Shown here in pieces: positions 1-8,568 of a stretch of DNA of 64,000 nt (its first letter is position 1; each line of letters starts with the position of its first letter). The translations under genes were made by a program, and so were the position numbers. The notes below the pieces were generated by a model that was not told the origin of the DNA, did no database searches, and was given only the letters and a program-made list of their open reading frames with translations. Source of the DNA: Aquimarina agarilytica ZC1 (GTDB lineage Bacteria; Bacteroidota; Bacteroidia; Flavobacteriales; Flavobacteriaceae); NCBI RefSeq assembly GCF_000255455.1, contig NZ_JH621248.1, forward strand, positions 5,055 to 69,054, written 5' to 3'.

Positions 1-1
1 C

Positions 2-100
2 GCAGAAATCAAATTTCAAAACCACGGCTCTCAAGCGGATAGTTTATTCACTTTAGTGCTAGAGAGACGGAAGGGGTTTTTGAAAAGATTATTTCGTTAA
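2..100 (+). CDS. C-terminal end of a gene cut by the window edge
   Basis: Reading frame 2 is open from the first bases and runs about 32 codons to a TAA at 98-100, ending in a basic tail (ERRKGFLKRLFR). Its last four bases overlap the stop of the convergent integrase gene. The start and most of the protein lie outside the window, so no family can be assigned. It may be cargo of the integrated element or a chance frame; the compact convergent arrangement and basic tail are the only support. Confidence 0.3.
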   Translation, partial: AEIKFQNHGSQADSLFTLVLERRKGFLKRLFR

Positions 101-1311
101 AAATTTAAAACACTATCCAAAGCATCATCTGCATCTTTATGGATAAAGTTTGCTTGGTAACCTATTGTTGTACTTAAATTTGAGTGTCTATATAATTTTT
201 GAAGCATATGAGGAGAAATTTTATCACCTGCGATATTTCCAAAACTATGTCTGGCAATATGTGTTGTTACTTTTTTATCAATTTCAGCCATTTTTGCTAA
301 AGTTCCTAAGTACTTATTAAATTTTTTAATTGCCGTTTTTGTTTTAATATAAATGTCTTCGGGATTATTTTCATCAGCTTTCTTTAATTCTGGAAAAATA
401 TAGTCACTCCCTTTTATTTTTTCTGATTTATAGTACTCTAAAATTTCGAAAATAGCTTTAGGAATTTTAAGTGAAGTTATTTTGTTGTTTTTACCCATTC
501 GGTAGTACAAACGATCATCTTTAATATCATTCCATTTCATTTTTAGTACATCTGAAATTCGAATTCCAGCTAAATAAAAAGAAAAAAGAAATACATTTCT
601 GGTGTGCAGGATAGGTGATCCATTTTCAAGTTCTAAAGATTCCATTCTTCTAATTTCATCTTCATCCAAACCTATTTTTATAGATTCAGGTAACGAAATT
701 CGAATTTTACTTTCGCCAAACGGATACCTTTGTCTATCTGCTATACCCATTTTTATAGCTCGATTATATAATAATCGAATTAAAATAAATATGTTCATTA
801 TGGATCTTTCAGAAACAGATCCTTTAGCTACTAAATAGGCTTTGAATTTATTCAATAATTGTTCGGTTATTTCGTCAAATAATAATTCGTCTTTATTAAT
901 AAATTCTCTGAACGTATTAATCTTACTATTGTCTGAAACTGCTCTGTTAGCCTTATTCATTTTTTTAAGCTGAAGGATGTGTTCTTCAGCTAGGTCAAAA
1001 AAAGAAAGTGTGATTTTTTCTCCTTTTAAAACATTTATAATGTCGTTAATTGCATAATGCTTTTTAGAAGCTTCGTATTCCAATATTGTATCATCAGCTT
1101 CAGCAACTTTTTTAGCAATCAAGTTATTTAAACGCCTTGAATTGGGGTGGGCTGATTTAACTCTAAAATTCTTAACATCCCAGTATTTTTCATCAATCCA
1201 TTCTAAGAAAAAATATTTAGATTTTCGATCTTTTGTAACTCTAATTGCTATAGAATATTTTCCGTCTGATTTTTTCTTACTCTTATATAAAATTGCTTTT
1301 ACAGTAGCCAT
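97..1311 (-). CDS. Tyrosine recombinase / integrase of an integrated element
   Basis: A 404-residue site-specific recombinase of the Bacteroidota phage-integrase type. Residues about 1-100 resemble an arm-DNA-binding domain (MATVKAILYKSKKKSDGKY), about 105-205 a SAM-like core-binding domain, and about 215-400 the catalytic domain. Visible catalytic residues include Arg in the AGIRISDVLKMKW motif, HIARHSFG (the HxxR box), and the His and Tyr in LYRHSNLSTTIGYQ. The family cuts and rejoins DNA through a 3'-phosphotyrosine intermediate. The gene starts about 165 bp from a truncated tRNA-Leu, so it most likely catalyses integration into that tRNA gene. The length is normal and no frameshift is visible. 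The element lies to the left and is mostly outside the window. Confidence 0.93.
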   Translation of the reverse strand: MATVKAILYKSKKKSDGKYSIAIRVTKDRKSKYFFLEWIDEKYWDVKNFRVKSAHPNSRRLNNLIAKKVAEADDTILEYEASKKHYAINDIINVLKGEKITLSFFDLAEEHILQLKKMNKANRAVSDNSKINTFREFINKDELLFDEITEQLLNKFKAYLVAKGSVSERSIMNIFILIRLLYNRAIKMGIADRQRYPFGESKIRISLPESIKIGLDEDEIRRMESLELENGSPILHTRNVFLFSFYLAGIRISDVLKMKWNDIKDDRLYYRMGKNNKITSLKIPKAIFEILEYYKSEKIKGSDYIFPELKKADENNPEDIYIKTKTAIKKFNKYLGTLAKMAEIDKKVTTHIARHSFGNIAGDKISPHMLQKLYRHSNLSTTIGYQANFIHKDADDALDSVLNF

Positions 1312-1340
1312 TATGATTAATTTTAATCAAATATAATCAA

Positions 1341-1362
1341 TTGGTTTAAACATGGTTTAAAC
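1341..1362. promoter_or_regulatory. Tandem GGTTTAAAC repeats upstream of the integrase
   Basis: GGTTTAAAC occurs at 1343-1351 and again at 1354-1362, an 11-bp period, about one helical turn. Each copy contains the 8-bp palindrome GTTTAAAC. A related TTGGTTTAA word recurs at 1465-1473, beside the tRNA fragment. The position between the integrase start and the attachment core fits arm-type integrase binding sites or an operator for integrase control. This is inference from spacing only. Confidence 0.4.
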
Positions 1363-1475
1363 AATTAGGCTATTTTAACGAAAACTAAAATACTTTAATA
1401 AATTTATAATCCCTTTAAATACAGTATAAATAAACGATTTTAGGTTTTTAAAGGACAACAGAGATTGGTTTAATT

Positions 1476-1529
1476 TAGACTTAGGATCTAGTGCTTCACG
1501 GCGTGGGAGTTCGAGTCTCCCCGCCCGCA
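1476..1529 (+). other. Attachment-site remnant: 3' half of tRNA-Leu(UAG)
   Basis: This stretch is the 3' portion of a tRNA-Leu gene. It has an anticodon loop with TAG (1482-1484), the 3' anticodon-stem arm, a class II long variable arm, a T-arm with TTCGAGT (1510-1516) flanked by GGGAG/CTCCC, and the acceptor 3' strand CGCCCGC (1522-1528) plus discriminator A. CCA is not encoded. The D-arm and 5' acceptor strand are absent; AT-rich DNA lies in their place. That is the expected product of integration into a tRNA 3' end, with the intact tRNA rebuilt at the far end of the element. This copy cannot make a functional tRNA. Confidence 0.85.
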
Positions 1530-1540
1530 CAACATAGGAT

Positions 1541-1570
1541 AAGCCGACTTTAACGAGTCGGCTTTTTTTT
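1541..1570 (+). terminator. Intrinsic terminator after the tRNA-Leu remnant
   Basis: A 9-bp perfect stem (AAGCCGACT at 1541-1549 with AGTCGGCTT at 1556-1564) with a 6-nt loop is followed by a T run. It lies 12 bp after the tRNA 3' end, so it was presumably the native terminator of the tRNA-Leu gene before the insertion separated it from its promoter. Confidence 0.85.
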
Positions 1571-1716
1571 ATCATCAATATATTATGCTTTTCACCTCGA
1601 GCCTCCCCTCAATTAGGCTAACTCAAAATATTCTAACATAAATAAATATACCTATACATTTCATTCATTTAAAAACATTAGTTAGTATATTGACAAACAA
1701 CATCAACAACATATAA

Positions 1717-2928
1717 ATGAACCGATTATTATTTTACTTCTTAATTATTATACCTAGCCTTAATTCTTATTCTCAAATATCCTTTGAAAAAGGCTATTAT
1801 ATTATTAATTCTGGACAGAAAACAGATTGTTTTATCAAAAATATTGATTGGAAAAATAATCCAACTCATTTTAATTATAAACTATCCAAAAATGGAGAAA
1901 TACGCAACGCCTCCATTACTACCATAAAGGAGTTTGGAATCTATAACACATCAAAATACATTAGAAGTAGTGTTGATATCGATAGATCCAGTGAAAACCT
2001 TTCTGATATAAGCACTACCAAAAATCCCATATTTAATAAAGAAACCCTTTTTTTAAAGGTATTAATTGAAGGAAAAGCTAGTTTATATAAATATGAAGAT
2101 AAAAACTTAAGCAGGTATTTTTATAGTAAAGAAAATTCAGACATTCAACAGTTAGTTTACAAAAGCTACAAAACAGGTAATAAAATAGGAGAAAACAATC
2201 AATTTAAACAACAGTTATGGATCGATTTAAAATGCCCACATACTAAAAAAAGCAAACTTGAAAGTTTAACCTATGCACAAAATAAACTTATAACTCTTTT
2301 TGTCGATTACAACAACTGTAGTGATTCAAATTTTTCAAACTATGAAGAAAAGCAACATAAAGACGCATTTCATATAACATTAAGACCCCGCTTTAACAAA
2401 ACTTCATTAAGTATAGCCAACGACATTTCTAATGCTAGAGATACTGATTTTGGAAATAAATTTAGTTTTGGATTTGGAATTGAGGCAGAATACACGCTCC
2501 CTTTTAACAAAAACAAATGGGCTGTTTTCACTGAACCCACTTACCAAAATTACGCTGCCGAAAAAACAAAAGATCAACCCATAGAACAAATTTCAACCAT
2601 TACATATTCTTCCATTGAATTACCTATTGGTGTTAGGCATTATTTTTTCTTAAACAAGCACTCTAAAATCTTTATTAATGCTTCGTATGTAATTAATTTT
2701 AATTTAAAACAACCTACTATCCAATTCAAAAGACCGGACAACACTCCTCTTTCTTCGTTAGAAATCAATTCGCGTAATAATTTTGCCTTTGGTATAGGAT
2801 ATAAACTAAAAAATAAATACAGTGTAGAGCTTCGGTTTTTTACAAACAGAAATATATTAAGCGATTTTGTGGCCTGGAATTCGGACTATAAAAATACATC
2901 TGTAATATTAGGCTACACCATTTTTTAA
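1717..2928 (+). CDS. Exported outer-membrane beta-barrel protein, function unknown
   Basis: A 403-residue protein with a clear signal peptide (MNRLLFYFLIIIPSLNSYSQ, cleavage near residue 20). Residues about 20-210 form a soluble, beta-rich region with no family I can name. Residues about 215-403 have the alternating aromatic/polar strand pattern of small Bacteroidota outer-membrane barrels (PorT / OMP_b-brl type) and end in a hydrophobic strand (YKNTSVILGYTIF). It is the first gene outside the integrated element and stands alone, convergent with the methyltransferase gene 15 bp downstream. Location in the outer membrane is likely; the job is unknown. Confidence 0.75.
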   Translation: MNRLLFYFLIIIPSLNSYSQISFEKGYYIINSGQKTDCFIKNIDWKNNPTHFNYKLSKNGEIRNASITTIKEFGIYNTSKYIRSSVDIDRSSENLSDISTTKNPIFNKETLFLKVLIEGKASLYKYEDKNLSRYFYSKENSDIQQLVYKSYKTGNKIGENNQFKQQLWIDLKCPHTKKSKLESLTYAQNKLITLFVDYNNCSDSNFSNYEEKQHKDAFHITLRPRFNKTSLSIANDISNARDTDFGNKFSFGFGIEAEYTLPFNKNKWAVFTEPTYQNYAAEKTKDQPIEQISTITYSSIELPIGVRHYFFLNKHSKIFINASYVINFNLKQPTIQFKRPDNTPLSSLEINSRNNFAFGIGYKLKNKYSVELRFFTNRNILSDFVAWNSDYKNTSVILGYTIF

Positions 2929-2943
2929 TTACCAAAAATACCC

Positions 2944-3543
2944 TCATTTTTTTACAAACACCCCAAACAATTCTTGACCACCCCTTTTAGGGATAGAGTT
3001 GTAGCAAGGATCAAATACATGCACTTTAAAATAGGGAGTAAAATAGTTTAAATACATTTTTTTATCTCCCCCAAACGGACGATTTTCCATATTACCACTT
3101 AAAGGAATATCAAACCAAACGCCTACTAATTTCCCTTTTGGCTTTAACAACGCATCTATTTTTTTTGAATAAGCTAGTCTATTAGATTCCGTTGGTGGAA
3201 AGGAACAAAAAAATGTTTGTTCTAAAATTAAATCGTATTGACCTGTATGCTCAAAAAAATCTGCTAGCAACAGCTGTTCTTTAGGGAAATTTGGATTTCG
3301 ATTGGAAAATGATTGCAGTGGTAATTCCGAAATATCCATGATGTAAACATTTTTGAAACCTTTATTATATAAATATTCCGCCTCATACCCATTCCCTGCT
3401 CCAGGTATTAATATACTTATACTTTTATCATTAAGTTGATCAATATAAGTCTGTAAAGGTGTCGAGGGACTACCAAGATCCCATCCCGTTCTTTTTTCTA
3501 AATAACGTTGGGTCCAATAATTTTGGTTTTCAATGTTTTTCAT
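2944..3543 (-). CDS. SAM-dependent methyltransferase, thiopurine/thiol methyltransferase-like
   Basis: A 199-residue class I methyltransferase. The N-terminal signature WTQRYLEKRTGWDLGSPS is typical of the TPMT family (thiopurine, thiol and halide methyltransferases). It is followed by SAM motif I (ILIPGAGNGYEAEYL, about residues 43-57), an acidic residue ending the next strand (IMDIS), and motif IV-like LILEQTFFCSFPP. Family members methylate thiols, thiopurines or halide/bisulfide ions; the substrate here cannot be read from sequence. It is transcribed away from the AraC cluster, with about 75 bp between them, and is probably its own unit. Confidence 0.85.
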   Translation of the reverse strand: MKNIENQNYWTQRYLEKRTGWDLGSPSTPLQTYIDQLNDKSISILIPGAGNGYEAEYLYNKGFKNVYIMDISELPLQSFSNRNPNFPKEQLLLADFFEHTGQYDLILEQTFFCSFPPTESNRLAYSKKIDALLKPKGKLVGVWFDIPLSGNMENRPFGGDKKMYLNYFTPYFKVHVFDPCYNSIPKRGGQELFGVFVKK

Positions 3544-3619
3544 AGGTGTTTTTTAAAACTATTTTTTTAAATATGCACTAGTTGACAAAAGCTTAAAGCT
3601 ATCAATAAATACCAAGTAA

Positions 3620-4507
3620 CTACGAATTATTCAACGCCTGCTCCCTATATACCTTAGGTGAAAAACCTACAAATCGTTTAAAATATTTTACAAAGTAAGA
3701 AGCGTCTTCAAAACCAATTCTAAAAGCAACTTCTCCTATTTGCAGACTGGTAAAACGCAACAAACGCTTTGCCTCTAAAATAATGCGTTCTGATATCAGT
3801 TCTGAAGCTGATTTCCCTACCACATTTTTGGTTATTGTTGTTAAGGTTTTGGAAGAAATATTCAGTAGTGTTGCATACTCACTTACCGAAAGTCCTTGTT
3901 GATAATTTTCTTCAATTAACTCTTTATACTTTGCAAACTGAAGCTCATAATGACTATTAAATTGTAAGTTAGTATCACCGTCTTTTCGGTGAATACGTTC
4001 TAAAATAATTAATAATGACTTTAATGAAAAACGAATAATATCCTCGTACCCAAAGGCACCTTTTATTGATAACTCCTTTTTAATTAAATCCATATAAGCG
4101 TTGGCTACCTGAGCTGTAGCTGCATCTATAACATAACAAGGATTTTCAACTGTATTAAAAATATTATACTTCAAAAAAATATCCACGTCGTTATGCATAA
4201 AAAAACTTTCATTAAAATGGATAAGATAACCTTGAACAGCTAAATTTGTATCAAAAGCGTGTATATGATCTTTAGAAATAAATAGAATCGTATTTTTTTT
4301 AATGGCATATGTATTAAAATCTACCACATGCTCACCACCCTCCTCAAAAAACCAAATAATTTGATAGTAACTGTGCGAATGGGCAATGGCTGCTTTTTCA
4401 CCACTCCGTTTTCTATAGTCATTTAAATCATATACTGCAAACTGAAGCTTTTCTGGATGTGCTTTATGAAGGTGATATTTTTCTATTTTAACTTTTGAAT
4501 CTTTCAA
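3620..4507 (-). CDS. AraC-family transcriptional regulator (cupin + AraC HTH)
   Basis: A 295-residue regulator. Residues about 15-150 form an N-terminal cupin-like sensing domain with His-rich HSHSYYQIIW. Residues about 195-293 are the double helix-turn-helix AraC domain, with the conserved second-helix motif IGEVAFRIGFEDASYFVKYFKRFVGFSP. It lies downstream of the SDR, CMD and amine-oxidase genes in the same direction, 116 bp after the oxidase, so it may be the last gene of that set or separately promoted. An inverted repeat lies 36 bp upstream of its start. It likely controls the adjacent genes in response to a small ligand, which is inference. Confidence 0.9.
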   Translation of the reverse strand: MKDSKVKIEKYHLHKAHPEKLQFAVYDLNDYRKRSGEKAAIAHSHSYYQIIWFFEEGGEHVVDFNTYAIKKNTILFISKDHIHAFDTNLAVQGYLIHFNESFFMHNDVDIFLKYNIFNTVENPCYVIDAATAQVANAYMDLIKKELSIKGAFGYEDIIRFSLKSLLIILERIHRKDGDTNLQFNSHYELQFAKYKELIEENYQQGLSVSEYATLLNISSKTLTTITKNVVGKSASELISERIILEAKRLLRFTSLQIGEVAFRIGFEDASYFVKYFKRFVGFSPKVYREQALNNS

Positions 4508-4543
4508 ATTACTCGTATTAAAACACAGTACTTCTAATGTACC

Positions 4544-4569
4544 ATTTTATAACCAAAATTTTATAAAAT
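4544..4569. promoter_or_regulatory. Inverted repeat upstream of the AraC regulator
   Basis: ATTTTATAA (4544-4552) and TTATAAAAT (4561-4569) form perfect 9-bp arms with an 8-nt spacer, 36 bp upstream of the regulator start. The all-AT stem is a poor terminator and has no useful U-tract, so an operator or autoregulatory site is more likely. AT-rich repeats of this size can arise by chance in this genome. Confidence 0.3.
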
Positions 4570-4623
4570 CCCCCATAAATGAATGATTAAAAAATAATGA
4601 CAAAAAGTTAAATTTAGTTGACA

Positions 4624-5676
4624 TTAATTGTCAAGTATTTTTTTTGCTGCTACTAATCCACTATATATAGCTCCATCCATATAACCTCCATACACTGGAG
4701 AGGTTTCGGCACCCGAAAAAATAAGCTTCCCATCGAAATATTTTTTTTCAAATTTTGAATTACCGTACTTAGGACTCATATAAATAGATTTAATTTTATT
4801 ACACGAGGTATCTTTATCTTGTGACCAATCTTTTTCTTCGTAAGTAAGGTATTCCAATACTTCGTTACCTAAATATTTTTGCAGGTGAGCTAAAATTCTT
4901 TTTTTTCTTTCTTTAGCAGAAACATCTCGCATCCCTTCATTAACAAATCCCATTAATGAGAATGTTTTATCATTCACATCACTATGATCATATAACTCTG
5001 TAACAACACCCACTTGACCTATGAGGGTGCCAGACAAATTTTTATTTCTCCAAAAGGGAGACTTAAAAGTAAGCCCTACTTTTATAGCATTACTCATCCA
5101 TGTATGTGTATCCTCCATTACTTTTTGTAATGATTTTGGCAACTCTGGCGAAAAATTAATACGGGTCGCTATACGTGGAGGAATGGTTACAATAACTTTT
5201 TCTGCACTATAGGTTCCTTTGTCAGTTACTACAGTTACTTCATTTTTGTTGTCATTTACTATTTCCGAAGCAGTAACTCCGGTTTTTATGCGCTCCTCTC
5301 CTACATGACCTGCTAACGAATTGATCATTGCCGTGGATCCTCCAGCTATTCTAAACGCTGATGGGGAATTAGGATCATTTTCAAAATAATGCGCAGGAGC
5401 CATAGTACTATACACCAAAACACTTTTACCCTTACTGTATTGGTAAAACTTATCTATGTTTAACTCATTAAGCAGACCACCTACATTTTGATGATGATCA
5501 TGAAACCATGTGGCCCCAAAATCAATTCCATCGTCAGTAAAGATTCTTCCGCCTATTCGATCCCTTGATTCTAATATAACAAAATCAGTCTCACCCAACT
5601 TTGTCAACATATAAGCTGTGGTGAGACCTGATAGACCTGCACCTACTATAATATATTTAGTGGTGTTTGATGTCAT
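4624..5676 (-). CDS. FAD-dependent amine oxidase (flavin monoamine oxidase family)
   Basis: A 350-residue flavoenzyme. The FAD-binding dinucleotide fold is at the N-terminus (IIVGAGLSGL, GxGxxG at residues 12-17), followed by LESRDRIGGRIFTDDGIDFGATWFHD, the GG-doublet region of monoamine oxidases. The C-terminus carries the second FAD motif (LIFSGAETSPVYGGYMDGAIYSG). At 350 residues it is shorter than most MAO enzymes, which run about 450. The family oxidises amines or polyamines to imines with release of hydrogen peroxide. The start overlaps the stop of the upstream CMD gene by one base (TAATG), indicating translational coupling. No signal peptide, so cytoplasmic. Confidence 0.9.
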   Translation of the reverse strand: MTSNTTKYIIVGAGLSGLTTAYMLTKLGETDFVILESRDRIGGRIFTDDGIDFGATWFHDHHQNVGGLLNELNIDKFYQYSKGKSVLVYSTMAPAHYFENDPNSPSAFRIAGGSTAMINSLAGHVGEERIKTGVTASEIVNDNKNEVTVVTDKGTYSAEKVIVTIPPRIATRINFSPELPKSLQKVMEDTHTWMSNAIKVGLTFKSPFWRNKNLSGTLIGQVGVVTELYDHSDVNDKTFSLMGFVNEGMRDVSAKERKKRILAHLQKYLGNEVLEYLTYEEKDWSQDKDTSCNKIKSIYMSPKYGNSKFEKKYFDGKLIFSGAETSPVYGGYMDGAIYSGLVAAKKILDN

Positions 5677-5978
5677 TATCCCTTCATTAAGTGAGTTCCA
5701 TGTACTACTGCTGCACCCGCTCTTAAAGCAGCTGCTACAAAAGTTACTTCTGCTAATTCTTCTTCGGTTGCTCCTGCTTTAATCGCAAAATCTTTATGCA
5801 ACTCAAGGCAGTAAGGACACTGCGTTGTTAAGGCTACTGCTACAGCAATAAGCTCCTTATATTTTTTTGGTATTGCTCCGTCTTTTAAAGCTGCTATATC
5901 AAAAGCTTCAAACGCCTTCATAGCCTCTGCGTTTTTTCCTAGTGCACCTAATTTATTTAGGTTTTTCATGTCGTACAT
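5676..5978 (-). CDS. Carboxymuconolactone decarboxylase-family (AhpD-like) protein
   Basis: A 100-residue all-helical protein of the CMD family. It keeps the redox motif CPYC (C54, C57) followed by His61 and an upstream acidic residue, which is the AhpD-type arrangement of peroxidase or disulfide-reducing members rather than a true decarboxylase. The typical size is about 100-120 residues. It sits between the SDR (72 bp gap) and the amine oxidase (1-base overlap). A role in disposing of peroxide from the oxidase would make sense but is inference. Confidence 0.88.
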   Translation of the reverse strand: MYDMKNLNKLGALGKNAEAMKAFEAFDIAALKDGAIPKKYKELIAVAVALTTQCPYCLELHKDFAIKAGATEEELAEVTFVAAALRAGAAVVHGTHLMKG

Positions 5979-6050
5979 AGTGATTCTTTTTTTAGTGTTA
6001 AAAAGGGCAAAATTATAGATAACCTTGCCCTATTATATAATTTAATATTC

Positions 6051-6800
6051 TTAGTTTCTTCCAGACATTACACCTCCATCAGTATCCCAGATTGCTCCAG
6101 TTACCCATCCTGCTTTGTCCGATAATAAATAAGAAATCGTATCTGCTACATCTTGTGCTTTTCCGTTTCTTCCAATTGGGTGAAAACCATGGAAATTTTG
6201 AAGCGCATCATGCGCTTCTTGCTTACCTCCAAATACACTTTCGTAAACTGGAGTTTCAACAACTGCTGGAGAAACTGCATTTACACGAATTTTGTGATCT
6301 GCAAGTTCCATTGCTAAATGCTGAGTTAATGAATGTAATCCCGCTTTTTGCATTGAGTATGCCGAAGATGGAGTAGCTTTAACTGCTTGCTTTGCCCACA
6401 TAGATCCTACATTTACAATTGATCCACCTTCAGTTTCTTTCATTTTTTTAGCAGCTGTTTGCGTAATAAAAAAGAAACCTCTGTTTAAATCTTGGTAAGA
6501 GTTATAATCTGCAACTGTATGGTCTAAAAAAGCTTTAGGGCCAAAAATACCTGAAGCATTTACTAAATAATCAAGATTATCCCATCCATTTACAGCTGCA
6601 TTTAATTCCTCAACTTGACCTGCATTTGTAATATCTATTTTATGCGTGTGTAAGTTTCCAGATGCTGCACTTTTAAATGCTTCTAATTTTGAATCGTTTG
6701 TACCTACTACATGTACTTCAACACCTTGTGCTAATAAGTTTTCAGCTGTAGCTCTTCCTATACCACTACTTCCTCCGATGATTAATGCTCTTTTACTCAT
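6051..6800 (-). CDS. Short-chain dehydrogenase/reductase (SDR)
   Basis: A 249-residue classical SDR. The NAD(P)-binding motif GGSSGIG is at residues 9-15, the structural Asn at N81 (LVNASG), and the catalytic set is Ser133, Tyr148 and Lys152 (YSMQK). The C-terminal glycine-rich end ([13 protein letters not shown]) is the usual substrate-loop/tetramer region. It reduces or oxidises a carbonyl/alcohol pair; the substrate is unknown. It is the first gene of the minus-strand set SDR-CMD-amine oxidase-AraC and faces the VOC gene across a 297-bp divergent promoter region. Confidence 0.92.
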   Translation of the reverse strand: MSKRALIIGGSSGIGRATAENLLAQGVEVHVVGTNDSKLEAFKSAASGNLHTHKIDITNAGQVEELNAAVNGWDNLDYLVNASGIFGPKAFLDHTVADYNSYQDLNRGFFFITQTAAKKMKETEGGSIVNVGSMWAKQAVKATPSSAYSMQKAGLHSLTQHLAMELADHKIRVNAVSPAVVETPVYESVFGGKQEAHDALQNFHGFHPIGRNGKAQDVADTISYLLSDKAGWVTGAIWDTDGGVMSGRN

Positions 6801-7097
6801 AATGAAAATTATTTATTTGTTTAAAAATTTATTTTTTTAATGACACTACAAAGTTATGATGATCATACACTTACAAATAGTGCTTAAAAGAAAATAAATG
6901 GTAATTTTAGGAAAATACATTTTTAAACACCTTTTGTTGAAACAACAAAATCAAATTTGCAGCCTCATTTTCAAAAAATAGCCTATACACAATTCATGTA
7001 CTTTTCGTAGAAGTTTTCCGAAACTACCATCTATTTTCTTAAATGTACTATTCCATCCTTTTGAATACCGTTACTTTTGATTCAATCCAAAAAAACA

Positions 7098-7733
7098 ATG
7101 TTTAGTAAACGACCCCTTGACCATATTGTATACAGCGTATTAGATTTAGATATTGCTATCCAATTTTTTAAAGAAAAAATTGGAGTTTCACCTATTTTTG
7201 GCGGTTATCATAAAAATCAAGGGACAAAAAATGCATTGATCAATTTAGATAATGGCTGTTACTTAGAATTACTTGCTGTAGATACAGAAAATACAAACAT
7301 TAAAAGCCCTAGGTGGATGGGAGTGGATGTATTAACTAAAAATCAAATTACTCGATTTGCTTTAAAATCCACTAATTTAAAAAAAGACAGTCATCTACTA
7401 AAAGAGTATCATGATGCCATGGGAATTATAAATAATGGACAACGAAAAACCCCCAAAAATGACATGCTAAAATGGAAGTTAACCTTACCATTGGCAACAC
7501 CCGAAGTAGAAATCGTTCCTTTCACTGTTGATTGGTCTAATTCTGAAATTCATCCATCGGAATTTTTACCAAACATGAACTGTAAGCTTGTAAAACTTTA
7601 TGGGACTCACCCTAATGTTAAAAAGTTTGATCCTTTATTTGAAAAACTAAACTTTTCAATACCCATTGAAAAAAGTGAACAAATAAGTTTAAAAATGGTG
7701 ATTGACACCCCCAATGGACTAGTAACATTATAA
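7098..7733 (+). CDS. VOC-family (glyoxalase-like) protein
   Basis: A 211-residue protein of the vicinal-oxygen-chelate superfamily. The opening FSKRPLDHIVYSVLDLDIAIQFF is the typical first strand-helix with the metal-ligand His, followed by FGGYHKNQGTKNALINLDNGCYLELLAV. The large single-chain layout matches the PF13468 glyoxalase-like group, whose substrates are mostly unknown. An upstream in-frame TTG at 7077 would add seven residues; ATG at 7098 is preferred because the family homology begins just after it. It is the first gene of a co-directional run through 11.6 kb. Confidence 0.8.
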   Translation: MFSKRPLDHIVYSVLDLDIAIQFFKEKIGVSPIFGGYHKNQGTKNALINLDNGCYLELLAVDTENTNIKSPRWMGVDVLTKNQITRFALKSTNLKKDSHLLKEYHDAMGIINNGQRKTPKNDMLKWKLTLPLATPEVEIVPFTVDWSNSEIHPSEFLPNMNCKLVKLYGTHPNVKKFDPLFEKLNFSIPIEKSEQISLKMVIDTPNGLVTL

Positions 7734-7748
7734 ATTACATTTCTTAAA

Positions 7749-8552
7749 ATGAAAAAAATATTAAGTTTTACCTGGTTATTTTTAACAATACTAGCCTGTA
7801 ATAATACGCAAAAAAGCACAACCGAAGTTCAAGCAACAATGACTTCAACTTTACCTACTCAAATACAAGAAAAACCCTCAAAGGCGGATCTTATTATTGA
7901 AAAAGCCATAGAAGCTCATGGTGGAGACTTATATAACAATGCCGACTATTCCTTTACTTTTCGAAAAAAAGAATATCGCTTTATTAATAAAGGCAATGAG
8001 TATACCTATTCCGTAAAACAAAAAAATAATGGCAATCAAACTTGTGATTTTATTACCAATGGTAAATTTGAGAGATTTGTTAATGAAGAACCTATTGATC
8101 TAAGTCAAAAACATATTGATGCAGGCATGGGAGCATTAAATTCTGTTATTTATTTTGCTACACTCCCTCACAAACTTAAAGATAGTGCTGTTATTAAAAA
8201 ATTTATTGAGACCACTAATATAAAGGATGCATCTTACCATGTAATTGAAGTCACTTTTAACCAACAAGGAGGCGGTAAAGACCATGATGATGAATTTCAT
8301 TATTGGATAAATAAACAAACGAATAAAATAGACTACCTAGCATATAACTACAGTGTAAATAAAGGTGGTGTAAGATTTAGAAGCTTTTACAATAGACGCG
8401 TTATTGACGGAATTACATTTCAAGATTATATTAATTGGAAAGCACCCACTGGTACGCCTTTGAAAAATTTACCTGCATTATTTGAACAAGGTAAACTTGA
8501 CGAATTATCACGTATAGAAACAGAAAATGTCATCAACACAAAAAACAAATAA
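7749..8552 (+). CDS. Lipoprotein of the DUF6503 type
   Basis: A 267-residue lipoprotein: signal sequence with lipobox ILAC (Cys17), then a Ser/Thr/Gln-rich linker to about residue 50. The mature domain starts with ADLIIEKAIEAHGGDLYNNADYSFTFRKKEYRF, a pattern I associate with DUF6503, a flavobacterial family of unknown function resembling LolA-like beta half-barrels. It lies 15 bp after the VOC gene and 16 bp before the DUF2911 gene, so it is co-transcribed. Probably anchored in the periplasm or outer membrane. No catalytic residues are identifiable. Confidence 0.65.
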   Translation: MKKILSFTWLFLTILACNNTQKSTTEVQATMTSTLPTQIQEKPSKADLIIEKAIEAHGGDLYNNADYSFTFRKKEYRFINKGNEYTYSVKQKNNGNQTCDFITNGKFERFVNEEPIDLSQKHIDAGMGALNSVIYFATLPHKLKDSAVIKKFIETTNIKDASYHVIEVTFNQQGGGKDHDDEFHYWINKQTNKIDYLAYNYSVNKGGVRFRSFYNRRVIDGITFQDYINWKAPTGTPLKNLPALFEQGKLDELSRIETENVINTKNK

Positions 8553-8568
8553 CTAACAAATCAATTCC

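Noticed and set aside
1375-1578. 67-codon minus-strand ORF across the attachment site
   Set aside because: It reads through a tRNA fragment and a terminator hairpin on the opposite strand; no coding pattern.
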